Shown: positions 1 to 9,824 of the stretch, piece after piece
How the letters are laid out: every line of letters starts with the position of its first letter
Position numbering within the stretch: the first letter of the stretch is position 1
Origin: Pseudomonas saxonica
Lineage (GTDB): Bacteria > Pseudomonadota > Gammaproteobacteria > Pseudomonadales > Pseudomonadaceae
Assembly (NCBI RefSeq): GCF_007858365.1
Contig: NZ_VFIO01000006.1
Location: 62,001-126,000 of the forward strand
Direction of reading: 5' to 3'
Length of the DNA: 64,000 nt
The notes under the pieces: model-generated
The model's database searches: none
Told to the model about the DNA's origin: nothing
Seen by the model: only the letters and a program-made list of their open reading frames with translations
Made by a program: the position numbers and the translations under genes

Positions 1-273
1 GGCTTGTGCCGCACGCGCCAGTGCAGTCGGGCAGACCGCCGGACACTGAGTAAAACCGAAGAAAATCATCGGCATCATTCCGCGGAAACTGCCCAGCATC
101 ACTTCGTTGCCATCCACGTCACGCAGCTTGAACTTGCGCCCGAGAATCTCGTTGCTCAGATCTTTTGCGTACTTGTAAGACAAACCGCTGCCCATGTCGC
201 AGCCCGAAAGTAAACCAAGACTGAGCACGCCAAGGCCTGCAAGCACGTGGCGGCGAGTCAGTAATTCGTTCAT
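1..273 (-). CDS. SCO1/SenC family copper-binding lipoprotein (partial, N-terminal part)
   Basis: The reverse strand reads a start at 273 with AGAGGAA eight bases upstream, and runs off the left edge of the window, so only about 91 residues are visible. The N-terminus has a twin-arginine-like RR followed by a hydrophobic stretch and the lipobox LLSGC, so a membrane-anchored lipoprotein is expected. After it come the thioredoxin-fold signature FFGFTQCPAVCPT, in which CxxxC is the copper/redox motif of SCO proteins. Family role: copper delivery to, or thiol reduction of, the CuA site of cytochrome oxidase. The C-terminal histidine ligand is outside the window. Confidence 0.9.
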   Translation of the reverse strand, partial: MNELLTRRHVLAGLGVLSLGLLSGCDMGSGLSYKYAKDLSNEILGRKFKLRDVDGNEVMLGSFRGMMPMIFFGFTQCPAVCPTALARAAQA

Positions 274-643
274 GTCATCGTTCCTCTAAGCGACTTCGAC
301 TGCATTCAGAAGCCTTGAACCTGCGCAATGCGCGGCAGGCGTGTACGCGGCTCGACCCAAGGGGGCTAATGCGTACGATTGCTGTGGGGTAGACCTTTAC
401 ATGGGGGGCGAATTTACCACTCTCAACAACTTACCGCACGGCGGGTATGCCCTTATTTAGTGCGTCGCGTTACTAACAGCCAGTAAAACCGGGCAATGCG
501 AGCGGCATGCGACAAATCGTCTCATGCGACTTAAAGACCTGCGTATTTTTCACATCCTCATCACCCGTCATCTACAGAGAGCCCTCTAGGGTGCAAGGCG
601 AACTCGATTCAGCTCACTGTCAGGTCAGGACGGATACCTTCTC
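274..643. other. Intergenic region between the divergent SCO and glycosyltransferase genes
   Basis: About 370 bases without a convincing reading frame. It must carry the divergent promoters of the SCO gene (leftward) and the glycosyltransferase gene (rightward). I saw an imperfect direct repeat ATGCGAC near 508 and 525 but no recognisable operator, tRNA or terminator. Confidence 0.5.
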
Positions 644-2227
644 GTGCAAGAAAAACAGTTGTTAAGCCCTACGGTGCGCGGCATGAACGCAATCAAACAT
701 TGGCGCCATGAACACAACGCTTTGCTGCTCCTGTTAAGCGTATCGGCCTTGATGCTGTTACTGGGGCTGGGTTCACGGGAACTCTGGGGGCCGGAAACAC
801 GCTGGGCCAATATCGCGTTGCAAATGATACAGAGCGGCGACTATCTGGACCCTTATCTCATGGGTTCGCCGTACTACGACAAGCCATTGCCCTCGTACTG
901 GTTGATCACCGCCGCAGCAGGGCTGACGGGTGGCTTAAATCACTGGTCGCTGCGTTTGTCTTCAGTCATCGCTGCGTGGCTGAGTATCTGGCTGGTGTAC
1001 TTGATAGGCGAGCGTCTGTTTCGAAAAGACACCGGCCTGATCGCAGGCTGGATGCTGGCCAGCACGTTTTACTTTGTGTTTTGGGGGCGGGTCGCGACAG
1101 CCGACATCCTGACCGTATGCGGGTTGCTGGCGGCTATTTGGTGGTACTGGCGCGGCCCTGATGACACGCGGTTGAGCCGGTACTGCGTGTTCTTCTTGCT
1201 ACTGGCGGTCACATCTCTGCTCAAAGGCCTGATCGGTTTTATCCTGCCTGGCCTTGTGTTGCTGCCCCATTTACTCAGTGAACAACGCTGGAAGCGCCAC
1301 CTCAACGGACGTTTGGGCATGGCCGTGGTGATGGCCGCGGCAGTCTACCTCTTGCCGTTTGTGCTCTCACACGTCTATGGCACTGCGACCTATGGCCAAA
1401 GCGGCCTGGCGTTGGTATTGCGTGAAAACGTGGTGCGATTTTTCCAGCCTTTCGACAATTTGGGACCTGTTTACACCTACCTGATTTACTTGCCGGTCTA
1501 CACCTTGCCGTGGGCACCTTTCTGGTTAGTCGGCCTCTGGGCTGCGGTGCGCCAATGGCGACACCTGGAGCCCAATGCTCGCTGGCTGGTGTGGGCGTTG
1601 TTGCTACTGTTTGTATTTTTTACGGCCAGCGGCAGTCGGCGCAGTTACTACGTGCTGCCGCTGGTGCCCTTTGCCCTGCTTCTGGCGGCCTGGTGGGTAA
1701 CGCAGCGCACAGGGCTGACCAAGGGCTGGAAGATAGGTCTTGGCGCAGCCAGCGCGCTCGTGCTGGCTGTACTCGCGGGGTTTTACCCATGGTCCAATGC
1801 AGGGGGCGGAATAGCCGTGTTCGGGCAGCAGGTCAAGGCACAAGCATCAAAGCTAGCGCCTTGGGATCAATGGCGCATGGTGATGATCGACGTTGATAAC
1901 AAGCTGCCGTTGTATGTGCAGAATCAGGGCGAACCGTTCTATTTTGTTGAAGCCGGGACGGTACCTGACCAGGGAACAGACAGTGCGCACTTTATGGCCT
2001 GGCTGGATAAAACCAGTGGCCAGCATTTCAACCCCCGGCGCACATTGATATTCACTCAATATCGCAGTGGTGATCCCCTGCCCCTGGGTTACCTGAGCGT
2101 GGATCATCAAGTGATTGTCAGCCAGCCCGACAACGGCGACCGATTAGTGCATCGCCGTGAATGGAATAGCGTGGCGTATGTCCCCTTGACACACCAGGGG
2201 ACACACACACTGCCTGTTCAGGATTAA
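644..2227 (+). CDS. ArnT/PMT-type glycosyltransferase (GT-C fold, lipid-linked sugar donor)
   Basis: A 527-residue polytopic inner-membrane protein. The N-terminal region has the family signature of dolichyl-phosphate-mannose / aminoarabinose transferases: an acidic pair in the first periplasmic loop ([14 protein letters not shown]) and the [11 protein letters not shown] motif. About a dozen hydrophobic segments follow to residue 400, then a soluble C-terminal domain. Family role: transfer of a sugar from polyprenyl phosphate to lipid A or another envelope acceptor. The start is GTG at 644, with AGGACGGA upstream; an in-frame ATG at 683 is the alternative. True ArnT normally sits in an arn operon; none is visible here, so the substrate is open. 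The stop overlaps the convergent gor stop by four bases. Confidence 0.85.
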   Translation: MQEKQLLSPTVRGMNAIKHWRHEHNALLLLLSVSALMLLLGLGSRELWGPETRWANIALQMIQSGDYLDPYLMGSPYYDKPLPSYWLITAAAGLTGGLNHWSLRLSSVIAAWLSIWLVYLIGERLFRKDTGLIAGWMLASTFYFVFWGRVATADILTVCGLLAAIWWYWRGPDDTRLSRYCVFFLLLAVTSLLKGLIGFILPGLVLLPHLLSEQRWKRHLNGRLGMAVVMAAAVYLLPFVLSHVYGTATYGQSGLALVLRENVVRFFQPFDNLGPVYTYLIYLPVYTLPWAPFWLVGLWAAVRQWRHLEPNARWLVWALLLLFVFFTASGSRRSYYVLPLVPFALLLAAWWVTQRTGLTKGWKIGLGAASALVLAVLAGFYPWSNAGGGIAVFGQQVKAQASKLAPWDQWRMVMIDVDNKLPLYVQNQGEPFYFVEAGTVPDQGTDSAHFMAWLDKTSGQHFNPRRTLIFTQYRSGDPLPLGYLSVDHQVIVSQPDNGDRLVHRREWNSVAYVPLTHQGTHTLPVQD

Positions 2228-3582
2228 CGATTGACCGGTGTACGCATGGTCACGAACTCTTCGGCGGCCGTGGGGTGAACGCCGATGGTTTCGTCGAAGT
2301 GTTGCTTGGTGGCACCTGCTTTCAAGGCAATCGCCAAACCTTGCACGATCTCGCCCGCCTCTGGCCCAACCATGTGGCAGCCCAGCACTTTGTCGGTGTC
2401 GGCATCGACCACGAGTTTCATCAAGGTGCGCTCCTGACACTCTGTAAGCGTCAGTTTCATGGGGCGGAAACTGCTTTCGAATATATGCACCTTGTGCCCG
2501 TCTTCGATGGCCTGCTCTTCACTCAGCCCCACTGTGCCAATGTTGGGCAAGCTGAACACCGCTGTCGGGATCATCTTGTAGTCCACTGCACGGTATTGCT
2601 CAGGCTTGAACAGGCGCCGTGCCACGGCCATGCCTTCAGCCAGAGCAACCGGCGTAAGCTGTACGCGACCAATCACATCGCCGATAGCGAGAATGGACGG
2701 CTCAGCACTTTGATACAGCTCATCGACCTCAACAAAACCGCGCTTATCGAGTTTGACGCCGGTGTTTTCCAGGCCAAGGTTGTCCAGCATCGGACGCCGT
2801 CCGGTTGCATAGAACACACAGTCGGCCATCAACTCACGGCCATCTTTGAGCGTGGCTTTTAAACTGCCATCAGGCTGCTTGTCGATGCGTGCAATGTCGG
2901 CATTGAATTGCACATCCATGCCGCGCTTGGTCAGTTCTTCGTGCAAGTGTTTGCGCACCGCACCATCGAAGCCACGCAGGAACATTTCGCCGCGGTACAG
3001 CAAGGACGTCTTGGCACCCAGCCCGTGGAAAATCCCGGCAAACTCCACGGCAATATAGCCACCGCCTACCACCAGCACTCGCTTGGGCAGTTCTTTAAGG
3101 AAGAATGCCTCGTTGGAACTGATCGCGTGCTCATGGCCGGGTATTTCGGGAATCTGCGGCCAGCCGCCCGTGGCAATCAAAATATGCTTGGCGGTATGAC
3201 GCTGGCCGTTCACTTCCACTTCATGCGGGCCGGTGATCTTGGCATGCCCTTCCATCAAGGTAACGCCACTGTTGACCAGCAGGTTGCGATAGATGCCATT
3301 AAGGCGATGGATTTCACGGTCCTTGTTGGCGATCAGTGTCGCCCAGTCAAAGTTCGCTTCACCCAGACTCCAGCCAAAACCCGACGCCTGCTCGAAGTCT
3401 TCAGCGAAGTGGGCACCGTACACCAACAGTTTTTTAGGCACGCAACCCACATTGACGCACGTACCGCCCAAGTAACGGCTTTCTGCCACAGCGACTTTTG
3501 CACCGAAGCCCGCTGCAAAACGAGCCGCACGCACGCCGCCCGAACCGGCACCAATTACAAACAAATCAAATTCGTAGGCCAT
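2224..3582 (-). CDS. gor: Glutathione-disulfide reductase
   Basis: Flavoprotein of 452 residues that reduces oxidised glutathione with NADPH in the cytoplasm. Visible in order: FAD-binding [11 protein letters not shown] near residue 11, the redox-active disulfide [13 protein letters not shown] around residues 39-51, an NADPH-binding [10 protein letters not shown] segment, the second FAD motif ILAIGDV, and the C-terminal [12 protein letters not shown] stretch that carries the catalytic His-Glu pair for the partner subunit. Length is normal for the family. It follows galU on the same strand, with a hairpin between them, so it may have its own promoter. Confidence 0.96.
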   Translation of the reverse strand: MAYEFDLFVIGAGSGGVRAARFAAGFGAKVAVAESRYLGGTCVNVGCVPKKLLVYGAHFAEDFEQASGFGWSLGEANFDWATLIANKDREIHRLNGIYRNLLVNSGVTLMEGHAKITGPHEVEVNGQRHTAKHILIATGGWPQIPEIPGHEHAISSNEAFFLKELPKRVLVVGGGYIAVEFAGIFHGLGAKTSLLYRGEMFLRGFDGAVRKHLHEELTKRGMDVQFNADIARIDKQPDGSLKATLKDGRELMADCVFYATGRRPMLDNLGLENTGVKLDKRGFVEVDELYQSAEPSILAIGDVIGRVQLTPVALAEGMAVARRLFKPEQYRAVDYKMIPTAVFSLPNIGTVGLSEEQAIEDGHKVHIFESSFRPMKLTLTECQERTLMKLVVDADTDKVLGCHMVGPEAGEIVQGLAIALKAGATKQHFDETIGVHPTAAEEFVTMRTPVNR

Positions 3583-3664
3583 TTCGCTCTCCCAGGAAGT
3601 CCAACAGCATAATCGCTCCGGCGCGATTCACCAGCGCCGGGCTTGCCGAAGGCTAACAAACGAC

Positions 3665-3686
3665 AAAGCCACCCGGAGGTGGCTTA
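3665..3686 (-). terminator. Probable intrinsic terminator of galU
   Basis: The sequence forms an 8-bp stem AAGCCACC / GGTGGCTT with a four-base loop, about 30 bases past the galU stop. On the reverse strand it is followed by T-rich sequence (TTTGTCGTTTG). Confidence 0.7.
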
Positions 3687-3715
3687 GTCTTGAAACACAC
3701 TCAACACAGGCGGTG

Positions 3716-4555
3716 TTAGTAAGCTTTGCCCGTTTTGTAGAAGTTTTCGAAGCAGAAGTTGGTCGCTTCGATGTAGCCTTCAGCGCCGCCGCAGTCGAAA
3801 CGTTTGCCTTTGAATTTGTAGGCAATGACACAACCGTTTTGCGCTTGTTTCATCAGGGCGTCGGTGATCTGGATCTCGCCACCTTTGCCCGGTTCGGTCT
3901 GTTTGATCAGCTCAAAGATGTCCGGGGTCAAAATGTAACGACCGATGATGGCCAGATTCGAAGGCGCATCTTCCGGTGCCGGTTTTTCGACCATGTTGCG
4001 TACGCGATACAGGTCATCCCCAATCAAATCGCCGGCGATAACGCCGTACTTGTTGGTTTCTGCCGGATCAACTTCCTGAATGGCGATGATGGTGCAGCGG
4101 TACTGGTTGTACAGCTTGACCATTTGCGTCAGCACGCCATCGCCTTCCAGGTTAACGCACAAGTCATCGGCCAATACGACGGCAAAGGGTTCGTCGCCGA
4201 TCAGCGGGCGGCCAGTCAGAATGGCGTGACCCAAACCTTTCATTTCAGTTTGACGGGTATACGAGAACGAGCACTCGCTCAGCAGACGACGGATGCCGAC
4301 CAGGTACTTTTCTTTGTCAGTACCCTTGATCTGGTTTTCCAGCTCATAGCTGATGTCGAAGTGGTCTTCGAGTGCCCGCTTGCCGCGCCCTGTCACGATG
4401 GAGATTTCGTTCAGACCGGCATCCAGTGCTTCCTCAACCCCGTACTGGATCAGTGGCTTGTTCACCACCGGCAGCATTTCTTTAGGCATGGCTTTGGTCG
4501 CTGGCAAAAAGCGAGTGCCGTAACCGGCTGCTGGGAACAAGCATTTCTTGATCAT
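3716..4555 (-). CDS. galU: UTP-glucose-1-phosphate uridylyltransferase
   Basis: Makes UDP-glucose from UTP and glucose-1-phosphate, the precursor for LPS core, osmoregulated glucans and exopolysaccharide. The N-terminus carries the nucleotidyltransferase signature FPAAGYGTRFLPATK (residues about 7-21) followed by KEMLPVVNKP. Later motifs include LGHAILTG, VLADDLCV with the metal-binding aspartates, and VEKP in the sugar-binding half. At 279 residues it has the normal length. Phosphoglucomutase at 18.8-20.4 kb supplies the substrate. Transcription appears to run on toward gor past the hairpin. Confidence 0.96.
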   Translation of the reverse strand: MIKKCLFPAAGYGTRFLPATKAMPKEMLPVVNKPLIQYGVEEALDAGLNEISIVTGRGKRALEDHFDISYELENQIKGTDKEKYLVGIRRLLSECSFSYTRQTEMKGLGHAILTGRPLIGDEPFAVVLADDLCVNLEGDGVLTQMVKLYNQYRCTIIAIQEVDPAETNKYGVIAGDLIGDDLYRVRNMVEKPAPEDAPSNLAIIGRYILTPDIFELIKQTEPGKGGEIQITDALMKQAQNGCVIAYKFKGKRFDCGGAEGYIEATNFCFENFYKTGKAY

Positions 4556-4836
4556 ATGAGTCCTTTAAAGGGCTGTACGTTCGAATTTGGCGCAGTCTAA
4601 TCAGGCGGCTGCAGCGTTACAATGGCCCCTGATAGCAAACTGATCCCTCATAGAGAAAATTAGTGCCAGTTAGTTCATTTATTACATATTTTTCATCTTC
4701 AGGACGGGTTTATTGAACCTATGACGCTGCCCCCCGGTCTGCTCATCGGTACGGGCAACCTGCCATATAAGCCGCCTGCGATGAGTAATTGGCGCTATTA
4801 TTGCTTCAACTTCCCAGTCAATAAGGCCTACGCTCC

Positions 4837-5028
4837 ATGTCAGCTCCAACTAACACCATCAATGGTTACCTGATCAAGAAAGACGGCAATGACCAATGGT
4901 GGATTGCCGATGCTTCAGATGAAAACGTGGCCGGCCCTTTTACCTCAGAACAGTCCGCCATCGAGGTGGCTTCTGTGTTTCAGGATCAGCCCGCAGCACC
5001 CGCCCGCAAAGGCAAAAGTAAATCCTGA
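4837..5028 (+). CDS. Small conserved hypothetical protein (63 aa)
   Basis: A 63-residue cytoplasmic protein with start at 4837; no membrane segment or signal peptide. The body (GYLIKKDGNDQWWIADA, then GPFTSEQSAIEVA) reads like a compact beta-alpha fold, and the tail is Ala/Pro/Lys-rich (PAAPARKGKSKS). I recall similar short proteins in Pseudomonas genomes but no function. It lies 26 bases before the next small gene on the same strand, so the two may be co-transcribed. Confidence 0.65.
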   Translation: MSAPTNTINGYLIKKDGNDQWWIADASDENVAGPFTSEQSAIEVASVFQDQPAAPARKGKSKS

Positions 5029-5054
5029 CCTCTCACTTTTGATGATGACCCTCA

Positions 5055-5336
5055 ATGAAAAAAGCCCTGACACTACTCGCACTTCTGGCGCTTGGCGGCT
5101 GTGCCACTGCATCTAACACCTACTTGGCCGATGGCAAACAAGGTTTGAGCATAGACTGTTCTGGCGAAGCCATGTCGTGGGCCAAGTGCTACGAAAAAGC
5201 TGACGCGTCTTGCGCAGGCACCGGTTATTCAATTGTCGGGACAGACGGCTCACCTGCGGTCAAGGAAAGCGACAAGACCCTCGGCGTTGATGTAGGGAAT
5301 TTCAACAGCCGAAATATTGTTGTCGTGTGCAAGTAA
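5055..5336 (+). CDS. Small lipoprotein (93 aa)
   Basis: A 93-residue protein with a clear lipoprotein signal: MKK, hydrophobic LTLLALLALGG, then lipobox cysteine (LGGCATAS). The mature part contains four further cysteines spread over about 70 residues (DCSG, KCYE, SCAG, VVCK), so one or two disulfides are likely in the envelope. No function assigned. A strong hairpin follows it. Confidence 0.75.
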   Translation: MKKALTLLALLALGGCATASNTYLADGKQGLSIDCSGEAMSWAKCYEKADASCAGTGYSIVGTDGSPAVKESDKTLGVDVGNFNSRNIVVVCK

Positions 5337-5356
5337 AGACGGGGTCATCAGGCATG

Positions 5357-5384
5357 CCTGACGCTGCGTGGCGCAGTCGTCAGG
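5357..5384. terminator. Bidirectional hairpin between two convergent lipoprotein genes
   Basis: CCTGACG-CTGCG pairs with CGCAG-T-CGTCAGG across a three-base loop, a nearly perfect 12-bp stem with one bulged base. It sits between two convergent genes, where a shared terminator is expected. A 14-bp palindrome TCAGGCATGCCTGA overlaps its left arm. No long T run follows, so efficiency is uncertain. Confidence 0.5.
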
Positions 5385-5418
5385 CTCAAAGCCCTGACAG
5401 AGCTTGATGGCGGTCTGG

Positions 5419-5769
5419 TTAACCAGAAATGCAGTGCGTTGCGGCTTTGCGAATGTCACCTGGTCGAACAGGTACATTCGACATGCTTTCGTAAACCTTG
5501 ATACTGCTGCCACCCGAACGCTCTTCGATATCAATCACGGCGGTCGGATTGGAAGTCAACTTTTGCGGGACGATGATTCGTAACCCTTCTTTATGCGGTT
5601 CAATCTGCGGTGCCTTACGTGTCTTCGACAACTGTTGCACCAGGCACTGAGCGTACGCATCAGGCTTCTTGCCTGAAATCACACTCATGGTCGGTAACGT
5701 CTGCTCAATATCCGTAACTGATGCACAGCCACCCAAAGCCAGCATCGCCAGCAAAACGCCCCACTTCAT
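5419..5769 (-). CDS. Putative lipoprotein (116 aa)
   Basis: A 116-residue protein with a short lipoprotein signal (MKWGVLLAMLALGGC, lipobox LGGC at residues 12-15). The mature domain has the segments AYAQCLVQQLS, RIIVPQKLTSNPTAVIDIEE and SIKVYESM, with a C-terminal CISG; the two non-lipid cysteines could form a disulfide. I do not recognise a named family. The ribosome-binding region GGAGGACATGTATG precedes the start at 5769. Confidence 0.75.
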   Translation of the reverse strand: MKWGVLLAMLALGGCASVTDIEQTLPTMSVISGKKPDAYAQCLVQQLSKTRKAPQIEPHKEGLRIIVPQKLTSNPTAVIDIEERSGGSSIKVYESMSNVPVRPGDIRKAATHCISG

Positions 5770-5978
5770 ACATGTCCTCCGTTAAAGATCTTACGACCGT
5801 AAATTCCCGAATTTTCTCCCTGATAGAGGGAATAAAGATTCTGCTGTGGCGATTTGTCCGGATTTTACGTCAGAAATATCGCATCGCGGCATAATAAGCG
5901 CCTTTAGACCCCTGTTAGTACTAAAGCACATGTTATCTTGCTGATTTTTTAGCGACAGCAGCCCTTATTGGAGCACCC

Positions 5979-6281
5979 ATGAAGTTTATCCACCAGCGCG
6001 AGCATTTGAACGAGGACGACATCGTCGTCATCGAATGCTCCCAGCCTTGCAACATTCGTCTGATGAGCGACGCACACTTTCGCAGCTTCAAAAATGGCGG
6101 GCGTCATTCGTATCACGGTGGTGCGTTCAAGGACTTCCCGGCCCGCATCACGGCGCCGAGCACAGGTTTCTGGAACATTACCATCGACACCGTCACCAGC
6201 CGTGCGATCAGCGTTACCCGCAAGCCTAGCTTCCAGCCGACCATTAAAATCGTCCGTCGCTCCAGCTCAAAGCTACGCTAA
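5979..6281 (+). CDS. DUF1883 domain-containing protein
   Basis: A 100-residue cytoplasmic protein matching the DUF1883 pattern: MKFIHQREHL, VVIECSQPCNIRLMSD, a HSYHGGAF loop and the final strand GFWNITIDT. The fold of this family is a small beta-sandwich; its biochemical role is unknown. The basic, disordered tail (VRRSSSKLR) is typical. The start at 5979 is preceded by GGAGCACCC. It is followed within 37 bases by a very small gene and then alkB on the same strand. Confidence 0.8.
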   Translation: MKFIHQREHLNEDDIVVIECSQPCNIRLMSDAHFRSFKNGGRHSYHGGAFKDFPARITAPSTGFWNITIDTVTSRAISVTRKPSFQPTIKIVRRSSSKLR

Positions 6282-6317
6282 GCCTGACGCCCATAGCCTT
6301 TAAATACAGGAAATAGC

Positions 6318-6494
6318 GTGAACACACCTTCCGAGACAAAAAAATACGTCATCAAATACACACTCAACGGCCAACGTCGTTTCGAGTTTGTGCAGCTGAG
6401 CCAAAAATGTGATGAAGAAGCGCGTGCAAAGCTTGAGCGCATGCACGCCCCTGAAGACAAGATCACTGATGTAAAAGTCAGCAAGCCTCTCTGA
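6318..6494 (+). CDS. Small hypothetical protein (58 aa), GTG start
   Basis: A short frame with GTG start and ACAGGAA six bases upstream, ending two bases before the alkB ATG. The product begins MNTPSETKKYVIKYTLNG and ends TDVKVSKPL. It is charged, without a membrane segment, and looks like a single beta-hairpin plus helix (QLSQKCDEEARAKLERM). The tight spacing to alkB, a good ribosome-binding site and a composition like real proteins support it; no function is known to me. Confidence 0.65.
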   Translation: MNTPSETKKYVIKYTLNGQRRFEFVQLSQKCDEEARAKLERMHAPEDKITDVKVSKPL

Positions 6495-6496
6495 AC

Positions 6497-7153
6497 ATGA
6501 CGTTCGACCTGTTTGCCGATCATGACCTGCAGCAACCTGACCGGCTTGATCGTATCGGCGAGCAAGCCGTCGTTTTGCGCGGGTTTGCTTTGCCATGGGT
6601 CGACTCATTGCTGGCGGCACTGACACCGGTGCTGCGCCAATCGCCTTTTCGGCAGATGCAAACACCCGGTGGCTACACGATGTCGGCACGCCTTAGCAGT
6701 TGTGGCGCCCTGGGCTGGACAACCGACCACCAGGGCTATCGCTACAGCTCTGTTGATCCGTTGACCGCACAGCCTTGGCCAGCCATGCCTGAGGTCTTTT
6801 TGGCACTGGCTGAAGCTGCAGCCAGTGCCGCAGGGTTCAACACCTTTGTGCCCGACGCGTGCCTGATCAACACCTATTGTCCGGGGGCAAAAATGTCTTT
6901 GCACCAGGACAAGAACGAGCGGTGCTTTGACGCCCCTATCGTGTCAGTTTCTCTGGGTTTACCCGCTGTCTTTCAGTTCGGCGGGTTTTCACGCAGCGAT
7001 ACGGCTCAACGCATCTCGGTGTTTCACGGCGACATTGTGGTGTGGGGCGGTGTCGACCGCTTGCGCTATCACGGTGTACTGCCGGTTAAAACCGGCCATC
7101 ATCCGTTGCTGGGTGAGCAACGACTCAATATCACCCTGCGCAAGGCAGGTTGA
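6497..7153 (+). CDS. alkB: DNA oxidative demethylase AlkB
   Basis: Fe(II)/2-oxoglutarate dioxygenase that repairs 1-methyladenine and 3-methylcytosine in DNA. Length 218 residues, as usual. The iron ligands are visible: HQD (His136, Asp138) and the distal His192 in RYHGV; the oxoglutarate-binding R-x-N-x-T-x-R stands at the C-terminus (R209, N211, R215). The nucleotide-recognition lid contains PGGYTMSARLSSCG and WTTDHQGYRYS. It starts two bases after the 58-residue gene, so it probably lies in an operon with the DUF1883 gene and is not in an ada operon. Confidence 0.95.
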   Translation: MTFDLFADHDLQQPDRLDRIGEQAVVLRGFALPWVDSLLAALTPVLRQSPFRQMQTPGGYTMSARLSSCGALGWTTDHQGYRYSSVDPLTAQPWPAMPEVFLALAEAAASAAGFNTFVPDACLINTYCPGAKMSLHQDKNERCFDAPIVSVSLGLPAVFQFGGFSRSDTAQRISVFHGDIVVWGGVDRLRYHGVLPVKTGHHPLLGEQRLNITLRKAG

Positions 7154-7183
7154 GTCGCACGCTGCAGCTTGCAGGGCGCAAAA

Positions 7184-7207
7184 CGCTATAAATTTGTTTT
7201 TATACCG
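7184..7207. promoter_or_regulatory. ModE-like operator upstream of modA
   Basis: CGCTATAA, eight bases, then TTATACCG: an inverted repeat with seven of eight positions matching, 69 bases before the modA ATG. It resembles the known molybdate-responsive ModE operator (CGnTATA ... TATAnCG). ModE itself is not encoded in the window, so binding by a ModE encoded elsewhere is inferred. Confidence 0.55.
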
Positions 7208-7239
7208 TTTATCTTCCTAGCGCCCCGACAACGCAATAA

Positions 7240-8043
<804 letters not shown>

Positions 8044-8724
8044 ATGCCGCTCTCGAGTGCCGACTTTTCTGCGATCTGGCTGACCTTCAAACTGGCGTCT
8101 TTGACCACCGTCATTTTGTTGCTGGTCGGCACTCCAATCGCCCTTTGGCTGGCACACACCCGTTCACGCTTACGCGGCCCGATCGGCGCAATCGTCGCTC
8201 TGCCCCTGGTGCTACCGCCTACCGTCATCGGCTTCTACCTGTTGCTGGCAATGGGCCCGCACGGTTACGTCGGGCAACTGACGCAAATGTTGGGTTTAGG
8301 AACATTGACCTTCAGCTTCAGCGGGCTGGTCATTGGCTCGGTCATCTACTCCATGCCCTTTGTCGTGCAACCTTTGCAAAATGCATTTACGGCCATCGGC
8401 CCAAGGCCGCTTGAAGTCGCGGCAACGTTACGGGCCAACCCGTGGGACTGCTTTTTTACCGTCGTCTTGCCGCTGGCACGACCGGGCATTGTCACGGCCG
8501 CCATTTTGGGCTTTGCCCATACGGTGGGTGAATTTGGTGTTGTGCTGATGATAGGCGGCAATATTCCCGAGAAAACACGGGTAGTCTCCGTGCAAATCTA
8601 CGATCACGTCGAAGCGCTTGAATACGCACAAGCGCACTGGCTGGCTGGAGCAATGCTGGTGTTCTCTTTTCTGGTGCTGCTGGCGCTCTATTCAAGTCGC
8701 AAATCGCAGAGCACCTGGAGCTGA
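8044..8724 (+). CDS. modB: Molybdate ABC transporter, permease
   Basis: Inner-membrane permease of 226 residues with five or six hydrophobic segments. The EAA loop that docks on ModC is visible as [19 protein letters not shown], and the segment [16 protein letters not shown] is characteristic of the family. The ATG follows the modA TAA without any gap, and modC begins two bases after the modB stop, so the three genes are translated from one message. Confidence 0.95.
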   Translation: MPLSSADFSAIWLTFKLASLTTVILLLVGTPIALWLAHTRSRLRGPIGAIVALPLVLPPTVIGFYLLLAMGPHGYVGQLTQMLGLGTLTFSFSGLVIGSVIYSMPFVVQPLQNAFTAIGPRPLEVAATLRANPWDCFFTVVLPLARPGIVTAAILGFAHTVGEFGVVLMIGGNIPEKTRVVSVQIYDHVEALEYAQAHWLAGAMLVFSFLVLLALYSSRKSQSTWS

Positions 8725-8726
8725 GT

Positions 8727-9815
8727 ATGACGTCGCAGATACACGTTCGGCTGCAAATGAATTACCCCGGTTTTGAGCTGGATATCGACGTGCAACTACC
8801 TGGCAAGGGTGTCACAGCGCTTTACGGACACTCAGGCTCGGGCAAAACCACCTGCTTGCGCTGCATCGCCGGGCTTGAGCGGGCCAGGCACGCATTGGTG
8901 CAGATCAATGGTGAAATCTGGCAAGACACTCAACAGCGCACGTTTGTACCCGTACACAAACGTGCCTTGGGCTACATCTTTCAAGAGGCCAGTCTGTTCG
9001 CGCATCTGTCCGTGCGGGGCAACCTGGAGTTCGGGCTCAAGCGTATCCCACGACATGAACGCAAGGTTGACCTCGATCATGCGGCCGAGTTGCTCGGCAT
9101 CGCACACCTGATGCAACGCACGCCGGCGCATTTATCTGGCGGCGAACGCCAGCGGATCGGAATCGCCCGTGCCCTGCTGACCAACCCCAGGCTGCTGCTC
9201 ATGGATGAGCCGCTGGCAGCACTGGACAGCCAACGCAAACGCGAAATCATCCCGTATCTCGAACGCCTGCACGCCGAGCTGGAAATTCCTGTGCTCTACG
9301 TCAGTCATTCGCAGGATGAGGTCGCACGCCTGGCAGATCATATTGTCGTGCTCAGTCAGGGCAAGGCGTTGGCCAGCGGCCCTATAGGCGAAACATTGGC
9401 GCGACTGGACTTGCCTCTCGCGCTAGATGATGACGCTGGCGTCGTCGTTCAAGGCTCAGTGGCGGCCTTTGATGCGCACTATCACTTGCTGACCCTGCAA
9501 CTGCCTAACAGTGCCCAGCAGCTGAAAGTTGCGCACGAGGGGTTGGCGATCGGGCAATCAATGCGCATCAAAATACAAGCGCGCGATATCAGCCTGAGCC
9601 TTGATCGCATTGATCACAGCAGCATTCTCAACAGCTTGCAGGCCACTGTCATCAGCGAAACGGGGACAGACAATCAGGCCCACGTGCTGGTTCGCCTGGA
9701 CGTCGATGGCAGTGCGCTACTGGCGCGTATCACCCGTTACTCGCGCGACCAACTCGGCCTGCACCCAGGCCAAACGCTCTGGGCACAGGTCAAGTCGGCA
9801 GCAGTGTTGGTCTGA
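8727..9815 (+). CDS. modC: Molybdate ABC transporter, ATP-binding protein
   Basis: ATPase of the molybdate importer, 362 residues. Visible: Walker [10 protein letters not shown] near residue 34, Q-loop in YIFQEASLF, signature [16 protein letters not shown], Walker [13 protein letters not shown] and the switch histidine in VSHSQDE. The C-terminal third (from about residue 290, [16 protein letters not shown]) is the MOP/TOBE domain that binds molybdate and gives trans-inhibition in some members. It converges with wzz, only nine bases between stops. Confidence 0.96.
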   Translation: MTSQIHVRLQMNYPGFELDIDVQLPGKGVTALYGHSGSGKTTCLRCIAGLERARHALVQINGEIWQDTQQRTFVPVHKRALGYIFQEASLFAHLSVRGNLEFGLKRIPRHERKVDLDHAAELLGIAHLMQRTPAHLSGGERQRIGIARALLTNPRLLLMDEPLAALDSQRKREIIPYLERLHAELEIPVLYVSHSQDEVARLADHIVVLSQGKALASGPIGETLARLDLPLALDDDAGVVVQGSVAAFDAHYHLLTLQLPNSAQQLKVAHEGLAIGQSMRIKIQARDISLSLDRIDHSSILNSLQATVISETGTDNQAHVLVRLDVDGSALLARITRYSRDQLGLHPGQTLWAQVKSAAVLV

Positions 9816-9824
9816 GTCTATGGC

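Noticed and set aside
3713..4600. 295-codon plus-strand frame opposite galU
   Set aside because: Mirror frame of galU with Phe/Gln-rich nonsense-like composition.
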